This document shows, piece by piece, positions 1 to 4,853 of a DNA stretch of 13,790 bases (position 1 is its first letter; every line of letters starts with the position of its first letter). The notes beneath the pieces are model-generated. The model was given only the letters and a program-made list of their open reading frames with translations. It had not been told where the DNA came from and did no database searches. A program made the translations under genes and the position numbers. Origin of the DNA: VRUE01 sp035554595 (GTDB lineage: Bacteria > Actinomycetota > Thermoleophilia > Solirubrobacterales > 70-9); contig DATMIH010000208.1 of assembly GCA_035554595.1 (NCBI GenBank), positions 1 to 13,790 on the forward strand, written 5' to 3'.

Positions 1-671
1 TGCCGCTCGCGCACGTGCCGGTAGTGCAGAAGAGACTGATTCGCGGCGCCGGGCGGCGCTCCAAGCCGGCGATCACGGCGACCCAGATGCTGGCCTCGAT
101 GGTGATCGCGCGGCGGCCAACCCGGGCCGAGGTGACCGATGTGGCCAACGCGATCTACGACGGCACCGACGCGGTGATGCTCTCTGAGGAGACCGCGGTC
201 GGCCAGCACCCGGTCGAGGCGGTGCGGGTGATGGATCAGATCGCCCGTGCCACCGAGCCCGATCTCCCTTATGGCGACTGGCTCTTCGGCCGCACCGACC
301 AGGCGACCCAGGACGTCGCCGACTCGGTGGCACAGGGAGCGGTTGGGGCGGTCTACCGGCTCGGGCTGGCGGCGCTGGTGGTGCCGACCAGCAGCGGTCG
401 CACGGCGCGGCTCGTCTCCGCCCATCGGCCCAACGTGCCGGTGCTGGCGGTCTCGCCGCGGATCGAGACCGTGCGGCGATTGAAGCTGCTCTTCGGGGTC
501 ACCGCGGTGCTCAACGAGCACGAGAGCGACGTGCGCGGTCTGCTGCAGGACTGCGCCGCGCTGGCGGCCAAGCACGGCATTGCGGCCTCGGGCGACCTGA
601 TCGCGATCACTGCCGGGTTGCCCGAGCAGGAACTGGGAACGAACCTCTTCGAGGTCCACCGCGTGCCCTGA
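1..671 (+). CDS. pyk: Pyruvate kinase, C-terminal part (5' end outside window)
   Basis: Pyruvate kinase converts phosphoenolpyruvate and ADP to pyruvate and ATP at the end of glycolysis in the cytoplasm. The reading frame is open from base 3, so the start codon lies upstream of the window and about 223 residues are visible. The conserved end of the barrel domain is present (VQKRLIR, KPAITATQMLASM, then NAIYDGTDAVMLSEETAVG), followed by the C-terminal alpha/beta domain (PTSSGRTARLVSAHRPNVPV, then SPRIETVRRLKLLFGV). In many bacterial enzymes this last domain carries the allosteric site. The gene stops with TGA at 669-671, inside the left arm of a long inverted repeat. The next gene starts 129 bases downstream with its own promoter-like hexamer, so this is probably the end of its transcription unit. 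Family assignment is secure; the N-terminal half cannot be judged. Confidence 0.95.
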   Translation, partial: PLAHVPVVQKRLIRGAGRRSKPAITATQMLASMVIARRPTRAEVTDVANAIYDGTDAVMLSEETAVGQHPVEAVRVMDQIARATEPDLPYGDWLFGRTDQATQDVADSVAQGAVGAVYRLGLAALVVPTSSGRTARLVSAHRPNVPVLAVSPRIETVRRLKLLFGVTAVLNEHESDVRGLLQDCAALAAKHGIAASGDLIAITAGLPEQELGTNLFEVHRVP

Positions 672-780
672 GGCGCTCTGGGTGCCGGCGCGTTACGGCG
701 TCATCGTTCGCCGAAAGGCGAACGCCTTCCGGCTCCCTCTTCCTTGTTTCGCTTGGCCCCAGAACGCCTCAGGGCACGCG
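660..780. repeat. 23-base inverted repeat spanning the pyk stop codon, with nested GAAA hairpin
   Basis: Bases 660-682 and 758-780 are reverse complements over 23 positions with one mismatch (C at 676 against A at 764). The left arm includes the pyk stop codon. The 75-base interval holds a second perfect hairpin, 8 bp at 705-712 and 717-724, closed by a GAAA loop of the GNRA type. A pyrimidine-rich stretch follows (725-752) but there is no clean T run. It could act as a factor-dependent or bulky terminator or an mRNA 3' stabiliser. The right arm also occupies the expected -35 zone of the next gene. Confidence 0.8.
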
Positions 781-788
781 AAGTCGCA

Positions 789-794
789 TAGGGT
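789..794 (+). promoter_or_regulatory. -10-like TAGGGT ahead of the crotonase gene
   Basis: TAGGGT ends 6 bases before the ATG at 801. It matches the actinobacterial TANNNT -10 consensus at leaderless spacing, and no Shine-Dalgarno sequence is present. No good -35 is visible. Confidence 0.5.
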
Positions 795-800
795 TTTCGC

Positions 801-1574
801 ATGGCGATTCGATTGGAGTACGACGAGGGGTTGGCGGTGGCCACGCTCGATAGCCCGCCACTCAATCTCTTCGATCGCGAGATGTTCGAGGCTCTACAGG
901 AGACGATCGCCGCGGTTGAGGCTGACCTGCCGCGGGCGCTGCTCTTTCGAGCCGAGGGCCGCGCGGTCTCGGGCGGTGTCAACGTCGCTGAGTTCGACGG
1001 GCTGACGCCAGAGCGGGCGAGCGCGCTGTGGGATGAGCTGATCGGCGCGGTCGAGCGAGTTGAAGCGCTGCCACTTCCCGTCGTCTTCGCCGCCCACGCG
1101 CTGACCCTGACCGCCGCCTTCGAGCTGGCGCTGGGCTGCGACCTGATCCTCGCCGCGCACTCGGCCAAGTTCGGCCTGGTCGAGAAAGTGGTGGGGCTGA
1201 CACCTTCGATGGGCGGGACGCAGCGGCTTGCCGAGAGGGCCGGCAGCGGCCGCGCGCGCGAGTTTGTGATGACCGGCGAGCTCTTCGGCGCCGAGCAGAT
1301 GCAGGGCTGGGGCGTCGTCAACCGGGTCTTCGAGGACGAGGGCTTCGACGAGAAGGCGCGTGCTTTCGCCGCCGAGCTGGCGGCCGGCCCGACCAAGGCG
1401 CACGCGATGACGAAGCTGGTCCTGCGCCGCTTCCGTGAGGGCGGCATTCCCGCCGCCGACGAGGCGATCCGCACCGAGGCCGGCGAGCTCTTCGCCAGCG
1501 AAGACCTGCAGCGCGCGGTAAAGACCTTCCTCGAGCACGGTGGCCCTGGTCATGCCAGCTTCGAGGGTCGCTGA
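801..1574 (+). CDS. Enoyl-CoA hydratase/isomerase (crotonase) family protein, atypical oxyanion-hole segment
   Basis: This 257-residue protein has the usual crotonase length. Crotonases act on acyl-CoA thioesters, most often hydrating enoyl-CoA in beta-oxidation. Visible landmarks are SGGVNVAEF (about 57-65) in place of the common AGADIxEM, the helix FELALGCDLILAA (107-119), and FGLVEKVVGLTPSMGGTQRL (124-143). The two glutamates matching the hydratase catalytic pair (Glu144 and Glu164 in rat numbering) appear to be kept as E108 and E128. The glycine triplet that normally precedes the first glutamate, and supplies an oxyanion-hole backbone NH, is replaced by T104-A105-A106. The central aligned residue is therefore alanine, so the exact reaction is open: it may be a hydratase, an isomerase or a divergent crotonase. 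The ATG at 801 is chosen because the homology begins there and TAGGGT lies 6 bases upstream. The thioesterase gene follows after 18 bases on the same strand. Confidence 0.88.
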   Translation: MAIRLEYDEGLAVATLDSPPLNLFDREMFEALQETIAAVEADLPRALLFRAEGRAVSGGVNVAEFDGLTPERASALWDELIGAVERVEALPLPVVFAAHALTLTAAFELALGCDLILAAHSAKFGLVEKVVGLTPSMGGTQRLAERAGSGRAREFVMTGELFGAEQMQGWGVVNRVFEDEGFDEKARAFAAELAAGPTKAHAMTKLVLRRFREGGIPAADEAIRTEAGELFASEDLQRAVKTFLEHGGPGHASFEGR

Positions 1575-1580
1575 ACGGGA

Positions 1581-1586
1581 TAGGGT
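1581..1586 (+). promoter_or_regulatory. -10-like TAGGGT ahead of the thioesterase gene
   Basis: The hexamer ends 6 bases before the ATG at 1593 and is identical to those before 801 and 2354. It fits a leaderless start even though the preceding gene ends only 18 bases upstream. A -35 box is not obvious. Confidence 0.5.
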
Positions 1587-1592
1587 CCGCCG

Positions 1593-2063
1593 ATGATCGA
1601 CTACGACGCAATCGCCCAGGGGATGAGCCAAGCCGTCCCTTTCGCCAAATTCCTCGGGATTGAGGTAACGAAGGTCGCGCCGGGAGAGGCCGTTGCTGTT
1701 CTGCCCGAGCGCCCCGAGCTGAAGAATCACGTCGGCTCCCAACACGCCGGGGCCCTCTTCACTGCTGCAGAGACGGCCTCGGGAGCCGCCTTCGTCGGTG
1801 CCTTCGCCGAGCGCATGGGCGACGTGACCCCTCTGGCGCGCAGCGCCGAGATCTCCTACGAAAAGATCGCCCACGGCCCGATTGAGGCCCACGCGACGCT
1901 GGGTGTTCCCGCCGACGAGGCCCTGGCCACCCTCGACGCCGACGGCAAGGTCGTGTTTCCCTGTCAGATCGTGTTGATCGACGCCGACGGTCTGCAAGTT
2001 GCCTCCGCCACCGTCGAGTGGCACGTGCGGCTGAACAAGCCCAGCGAGCCGCAAGCCGCCTAA
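1593..2063 (+). CDS. Hotdog-fold thioesterase (PaaI / DUF4442-like)
   Basis: A 156-residue single-domain protein with the hotdog thioesterase pattern. NHVGSQHAGALFTAAETASG at 45-64 corresponds to the NHxGxxHGG...D/E active-site helix of PaaI-type enzymes. Here HG reads H51-A52 and the putative catalytic acid is E60. The C-terminal half alternates beta strands (SAEISYEKIAHGPIEAHATL, then KVVFPCQIVLIDADG, then QVASATVEWHVRL), as expected for the fold. Such enzymes hydrolyse acyl-CoA thioesters, usually as tetramers. It sits directly behind a crotonase gene in the same orientation, which suggests a shared acyl-CoA pathway, although each gene has its own -10-like hexamer. The substrate cannot be told from sequence, and DUF4442-like members are often uncharacterised. 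Confidence 0.85.
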   Translation: MIDYDAIAQGMSQAVPFAKFLGIEVTKVAPGEAVAVLPERPELKNHVGSQHAGALFTAAETASGAAFVGAFAERMGDVTPLARSAEISYEKIAHGPIEAHATLGVPADEALATLDADGKVVFPCQIVLIDADGLQVASATVEWHVRLNKPSEPQAA

Positions 2064-2080
2064 CCACCCCTCCGAATCCC

Positions 2081-2086
2081 TAGAAT
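2081..2086 (+). promoter_or_regulatory. Probable -10 (TAGAAT) of the tRNA-Arg gene
   Basis: TAGAAT lies 29 bases before the mature tRNA 5' end, leaving room for a short 5' leader that RNase P would remove. No clear -35 is seen. Confidence 0.5.
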
Positions 2087-2115
2087 CGCCCCTCCGGGCC
2101 ACCCAGCCCAATCCC

Positions 2116-2189
2116 GCGCCAGTAGCTCAGTTGGATAGAGCGTCGGTCTACGAAACCGAAGGTCACAGGTTCGAATCCTGTCTGGCGCG
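2116..2189 (+). tRNA. tRNA-Arg (anticodon ACG); left attachment site of the element
   Basis: A complete cloverleaf can be drawn. The acceptor stem GCGCCAG pairs with CTGGCGC, the D arm is GCTC...GAGC, and the anticodon stem TCGGT/ACCGA closes the loop CTACGAA with anticodon ACG (A expected to be edited to inosine). The T arm is ACAGG-TTCGAAT-CCTGT and the discriminator base is G. The CCA end is not encoded. The tRNA is intact, but its 3' part from the anticodon stem onward is repeated at 8080-8124. A mobile element therefore integrated here and rebuilt the tRNA at its left end. Confidence 0.96.
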
Positions 2190-2194
2190 TTCCT
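2145..2194 (+). repeat. attL: left copy of the 50-base direct repeat
   Basis: Exactly identical to 8080-8129 (offset 5935). Similarity continues to 2216/8151 with four mismatches: one at 2195/8130 and three at 2207-2209/8142-8144. It starts in the tRNA anticodon stem and runs 5 bases past the discriminator base. Confidence 0.93.
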
Positions 2195-2340
2195 TGGTGT
2201 TCCTCGGGAGGCCGCGTATTTCCCGGTGCAGAGCCGATCGCGACGTTTGCTCTCGAATCGACGTTCCGGGCGCCTCCCCGGCGTTCCGGGCGGTTCCGCG
2301 AGGTCTTGGTGTCATCTCGGTCTCATTTCGGCGGGCCAAA

Positions 2341-2346
2341 TAGGGT
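2341..2346 (+). promoter_or_regulatory. -10-like TAGGGT ahead of the 70-residue HTH gene
   Basis: TAGGGT ends 7 bases before the ATG at 2354. It supports this start over the upstream in-frame GTG at 2306, which would lie ahead of the promoter. Confidence 0.5.
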
Positions 2347-2353
2347 CCACCGC

Positions 2354-2566
2354 ATGGCGGACGCGGCTCAGGCCAAAGCGCGCAAGGCAATTCGCAAAGC
2401 GCAGTCCGATTTCGAGCGCTCGCAGGAGCGGCACGACCAGATTCGCGAGAAGCGCCGCGAGAGCTTTGAGCAGGCGCGGGCGGCTGGCCTGTCGACGCGC
2501 GAAATAGCTGAGGAGACGGGCCTGCACTTCACGCGGGTCGCGAGGATCATCCAGGCGAAGCCATGA
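2354..2566 (+). CDS. Small coiled-coil plus helix-turn-helix protein (element regulator)
   Basis: A 70-residue protein in two parts. Residues 5-40 are a highly charged helix rich in K, R, E and Q (likely coiled coil). Residues 43-67 (AAGLSTREIAEETGLHFTRV and the following ARII) read as a helix-turn-helix of the resolvase/sigma-like kind, with the S-x-x-E-I-A pattern followed by a recognition helix. It is probably a DNA-binding regulator of the element. It is the first gene inside attL, and only a few bases after its stop lies a palindrome, GTTGCTA-GG-TAGCAAC, that overlaps the promoter of the next gene. That is a natural candidate for its own or its neighbour's operator. The ATG at 2354 is preferred because of the -10-like TAGGGT. 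The precise family is not recognised. Confidence 0.75.
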   Translation: MADAAQAKARKAIRKAQSDFERSQERHDQIREKRRESFEQARAAGLSTREIAEETGLHFTRVARIIQAKP

Positions 2567-2569
2567 GGT

Positions 2570-2600
2570 GTTGCTAGGTAGCAACGGTCCTTGCTACCAT
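2570..2600 (+). promoter_or_regulatory. Promoter with overlapping palindromic operator
   Basis: TTGCTA (2571-2576) and TACCAT (2595-2600) form a -35/-10 pair with an 18-base spacer. The -35 is half of a perfect 7-bp dyad, GTTGCTA at 2570-2576 and TAGCAAC at 2579-2585. A third half-site TTGCTA at 2591-2596 lies exactly 20 bases (about two helical turns) from the first and overlaps the -10. This geometry would let a dimeric or cooperative regulator block RNA polymerase. It drives the 94-residue gene, giving a leader of roughly 70 bases. Confidence 0.6.
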
Positions 2601-2621
2601 CGGCTCGTCCGAACAAAAAGT

Positions 2622-2654
2622 GGCCCCGGCGGGCGGTGGAACGCCCCCGGGGCC
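2622..2654 (+). promoter_or_regulatory. Strong hairpin in the 5' leader, just before the ribosome binding site
   Basis: Bases 2622-2635 pair with 2642-2654 as 13 base pairs, nearly all G-C, with one bulged C at 2630 and a six-base loop (2636-2641). AGGAGGT follows at 2662-2668, 7 bases past the stem. There is no T run, so it is not a classical terminator. It may set mRNA stability or translation of the following gene. Confidence 0.65.
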
Positions 2655-2678
2655 GTGGCACAGGAGGTACTAGCTCCC

Positions 2679-2963
2679 ATGCACGACGAAGATATCCGGC
2701 GGCGCGTTCTGACGACCGCCCAAGAGGACGAGATCATCCAGCGCTCGGTCCTCACTGAAGCGCTGGTCCTGTACCCGGCCCAGCTGACGATCTTGGAGCT
2801 TGCCTTGCGGGTCGAGACCGACCGGCGAAGCTGCGAACAGGACGCGATTGAGCGCGCGGTCCGAGAACTGGCGCGTGACGGATTGATCCTCTGCGATTGC
2901 CGGCGGCTCAGCCCGAGTCGGGCGGCTGTGCGCTTCGACGAGCTGCTCGGGGGTGTCTCCTAG
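2679..2963 (+). CDS. Small winged-helix-like protein (element regulator)
   Basis: A 94-residue protein. The ATG at 2679 has a near-perfect Shine-Dalgarno AGGAGGT at 2662-2668, 10 bases upstream, which fixes the start and rules out the longer in-frame extension. After a charged N-terminus, residues 26-90 look like a winged helix. A first helix (LTEALVLYPAQLTILELALR) leads to a likely recognition helix (DAIERAVRELARDGLI), then a beta wing (LILCDCRRLSPSR) and a final helix (AAVRFDELLG). The VRELARDGLI pattern followed by a wing is common to MarR-like and other winged-helix DNA-binding folds. It is probably a transcription regulator of the element. Unlike most genes here it has a long structured leader, so it may be controlled after transcription as well. 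I do not recognise a named family. Confidence 0.72.
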   Translation: MHDEDIRRRVLTTAQEDEIIQRSVLTEALVLYPAQLTILELALRVETDRRSCEQDAIERAVRELARDGLILCDCRRLSPSRAAVRFDELLGGVS

Positions 2964-2987
2964 GCGCCCAACCCGCGGGAGAGCTTT

Positions 2988-3079
2988 CAGCGGTTTCTCG
3001 GGGGCCGGGGCGCAGGCCACAGGGAGGTTGTGGGGCTTCGATGGCTCCGCTTCCTGCCCCGGCCTCCGAGAAACCGCTG
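2988..3079 (+). repeat. 92-base imperfect hairpin (23-base arms)
   Basis: Bases 2988-3010 and 3057-3079 are reverse complements over 23 positions with one mismatch (G at 3003 against T at 3064, a G-U pair in RNA). The stem resumes inside as CAGG (3013-3016) with CCTG (3053-3056). A small hairpin CCACA/TGTGG (3017-3021 and 3029-3033) lies in the apical region. It begins 25 bases after the winged-helix stop codon and has no T tail. Confidence 0.8.
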
Positions 3080-3106
3080 ACGCGGCTTCGGATGAGACCA
3101 ACAAAT

Positions 3107-3279
3107 GAAGCCAACAACAAGAAGAAGAACCAAGCCAAAGTCCAAAGCAAGAAGGCAAGACAAAAAGCAAGCCAACAAAGAACGAAGCGAAAACCGAAAG
3201 CCAAGAGAAGCAAGAAGAAGGACCCAAGAAAGCAGGCAAGGGAAGAACTCAAACAGCAACAACCCAACCGCCGACACAC
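3107..3279 (+). other. A-rich tract almost free of T on the plus strand
   Basis: Only two T residues (3141 and 3249) occur in 173 bases. The longest T-free run is 107 bases (3142-3248), of which 57 are A. The motif AAGCCAA recurs at 3108, 3132, 3169 and 3198. As RNA it could form almost no structure, in sharp contrast to the hairpin before it. It may encode a short basic disordered peptide from ATG 3092 or 3105, but neither frame is favoured. Confidence 0.7.
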
Positions 3280-3280
3280 T

Positions 3281-3298
3281 ACGAATCCCGCGATTCGT
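3281..3298. promoter_or_regulatory. Operator-like dyad
   Basis: ACGAATC (3281-3287) and GATTCGT (3292-3298) form a perfect 7-bp inverted repeat around CCGC. It could be a regulator or recombinase binding site. Confidence 0.4.
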
Positions 3299-3310
3299 GC
3301 CTGGGCCGCA

Positions 3311-3327
3311 GTTTGGTGATCCCAAAC
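3311..3327. promoter_or_regulatory. Operator-like dyad
   Basis: GTTTGG (3311-3316) and CCAAAC (3322-3327) flank TGATC. It lies 13 bases from the previous dyad and about 180 bases before the excisionase start. Confidence 0.4.
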
Positions 3328-3503
3328 GTCAGGAAGGCTTCGGCGTGATGGTGCTGGCGACTCCGGCCGTGCCTCCGGCGGCCGATTGTGGCACGGCTTC
3401 GCCGTGCGGAGGCCGCCTGTATGGAGGCCCGGCGAGAGGCTTGACCTTCGGTCTTTTGCCGAACAAGTGGATCAAGCGAAGGCCCTTTTGGCACCACGGG
3501 GGC

Positions 3504-3698
3504 ATGAAGAGAAATGCCCCGCCAATCACCTTCTTCACCGAGCGCACCCTCGCCGCCTATCTCGCCGTCTCGGATCGAACGATCCGCAACTGGATCAGGA
3601 GAGGCGAGCTGCCCTCCTACAAGCTCGGAGCTTCCCGCCGGATCGACCCCGGAGACGTAGATGCCTTCCTCGCCCAGCGAAGGGACGAGCCGGCATGA
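3504..3698 (+). CDS. xis: Excisionase / MerR-type helix-turn-helix protein
   Basis: A 64-residue protein with the full pattern of the excisionase (HTH_17-like) family. FFTERTLAAYLAVSDRTIRN is the first helix, turn and recognition helix. WIRRGELPSYKLGASRRI is the short wing with the typical G-x-L/I-P-x-x-K-x-G-x-x-x-R-I pattern, and DPGDVDAFLAQRR is the closing helix. Such proteins bend DNA near attachment sites and push the recombinase towards excision, or act as regulators. The ATG at 3504 is the only start close to the fold's beginning; a longer frame upstream would run through the T-free tract and is rejected. Its TGA overlaps the integrase ATG (ATGA, 3695-3698), so the two are almost surely translated together. 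Confidence 0.85.
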   Translation: MKRNAPPITFFTERTLAAYLAVSDRTIRNWIRRGELPSYKLGASRRIDPGDVDAFLAQRRDEPA

Positions 3699-4789
3699 CG
3701 CGCCGGGAGGCTCCGACGAAACGCCGCAACCCTTCCGGGGAGATCGTCTGGGTTGCGAGATACACCGGCCGAGACGGCAAACGCCGGGTCGCCAGGCCAC
3801 GCTGGAACAAAGGCAAGGGCACTTTCGCCCTGAAGCGCGAAGCCCAGCAGGCGATCGACGAGGCCTACGGGCTCGCAGACCGCCCGGACACCCTTGGCGA
3901 GTACTTCGCCACCTGGCCGACCCATCACCCCCGCTCAGAGCGAACCAACGAGACCAACGAGCACCGCATCAGCCGCGTCCTCGAGGTCGAGGTAGAGGGC
4001 ATCCCGCTCAAGCAATGGCCAATGCGCGAGCTGCGCAGAAGACACGCCCTCGCCCTGGTCGACCACATGCTGCGGGTCCAAGGCAGAGCGACAACGGGGG
4101 TCGTCGGCATCCTCCGCTCCCTCTCGGCAATGGCTGAGGATGCGATCACCGACGAAGTGGCCGACCTCAACCCGTTCAAGGGAGTCCGGGTCAGAGCCAA
4201 CGATCCGCGAGCCAAGAAGAAGCGAAGGCCTATCCGAGTCTTCAGCTTCGAGCAGATGCACGCTTTCGCCAAAGCCGCCGGCCGCTACGAGGCGATGGTC
4301 CGCGTCTTCACCGACACCGGCATGAGGCTGGGGGAGGTGCTGCCTCTCAGGCGCGAGGACTTCGACGGCGAGACCCTGAGGGTCGGCCGTACCGCCCACG
4401 AGGGCACGATCCTCGACGGCACCAAGACCGACCACGGCGAGCACGACGCGGGGAGGACCGTCCCGGTCCCAGCGACCTTGGCTTGGATGATCGAAGCCCA
4501 GATCCAGCTAAACGAGGAGGACTGCGAGCTGCTGTTCGTAACCCCAACCGGCCGCATGTGGCGAGAGCGCAACTTCTACCGCGACCTCTGGCACCCGACC
4601 CAGAAGGCTTCTGGCCTAGACATCCGCCCCCACGAGTGCCGCCACTCCTACGTCACCCACCTCCGCGCCGTCGGCATCAACGACGCCGACCTGGCCGAGA
4701 TTGCCGGCCACCGCGTCGAGACGATGCTGGCGCGGTACACGCATGCAGTGGGGAAGAGCCGTGAAGCGATTTGTGCGGCTATCGGCTGA
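3695..4789 (+). CDS. int: Tyrosine recombinase / integrase
   Basis: A 364-residue site-specific recombinase, the expected size for an actinobacterial integrase. The N-terminal part (1-60) is a basic arm-binding type region, followed by a core-binding domain (about 65-165). The catalytic domain shows every active-site residue: R211 in DTGMRLGEVLPL, K244 in the beta-hairpin (DGTKTDHG), H313 and R316 in HECRHSYVTHL, H339 in AGHRVETM, and the nucleophile Y348 in LARYTHA. It would integrate and excise the element at the tRNA-Arg site, acting on the 50-base repeats. The start at 3695 overlaps the excisionase stop by 4 bases; an upstream in-frame extension of 103 codons is rejected because it overlays the excisionase gene. 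Nothing suggests decay, so the element may still be mobile. Confidence 0.95.
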   Translation: MTRREAPTKRRNPSGEIVWVARYTGRDGKRRVARPRWNKGKGTFALKREAQQAIDEAYGLADRPDTLGEYFATWPTHHPRSERTNETNEHRISRVLEVEVEGIPLKQWPMRELRRRHALALVDHMLRVQGRATTGVVGILRSLSAMAEDAITDEVADLNPFKGVRVRANDPRAKKKRRPIRVFSFEQMHAFAKAAGRYEAMVRVFTDTGMRLGEVLPLRREDFDGETLRVGRTAHEGTILDGTKTDHGEHDAGRTVPVPATLAWMIEAQIQLNEEDCELLFVTPTGRMWRERNFYRDLWHPTQKASGLDIRPHECRHSYVTHLRAVGINDADLAEIAGHRVETMLARYTHAVGKSREAICAAIG

Positions 4790-4853
4790 AAGTGGATAGG
4801 TGCATCGTTTAAGCAAATCGTGAGGGCACGAAAGCTCCACTCGACGCAGCAAC

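Larger units (their letters stand above)
2964..3503 (+). other. 540-base segment without a supported gene: long hairpin, T-free tract, dyads
   Basis: This stretch between the winged-helix gene and the excisionase has, in order: a GC palindrome CCCGCGGG (2972-2979); a 92-base hairpin (2988-3079); an A-rich, nearly T-free tract (3107-3279); two operator-like dyads (3281-3298 and 3311-3327); and GC-rich sequence with competing folds (3366-3417). All six frames are open across the T-free tract because stop codons on either strand need a T on the top strand. The lysine- and arginine-rich translations of two plus frames and the hydrophobic translations of the minus frames are therefore not evidence for genes. 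An untranslated regulatory RNA or integrase-binding (arm-site) region is the likeliest role. Confidence 0.6.

Noticed and set aside
894..2111. 405-codon open frame on the minus strand opposite the crotonase and thioesterase genes
   Set aside because: It is a shadow of two well-supported plus-strand genes in high-GC DNA. Its translation has no recognisable motif and is low-complexity.
2670..3325. Hydrophobic, membrane-like open frames on the minus strand
   Set aside because: Their openness and hydrophobicity come from the T-free (minus-strand A-free) tract. All three minus frames look the same there, and none has a credible start or family.
3443..3457. GACC-TTC-GGTC followed by TTTT, resembling a terminator
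   Set aside because: The stem is only 4 bp and the T run is only four bases, which is too weak to support termination in this GC-rich setting.
3386..3694. N-terminal extension of the integrase by 103 codons
   Set aside because: It overlays the excisionase gene in another frame. The ATG at 3695 overlaps the excisionase stop in the usual way, and the remaining protein has the normal integrase length.
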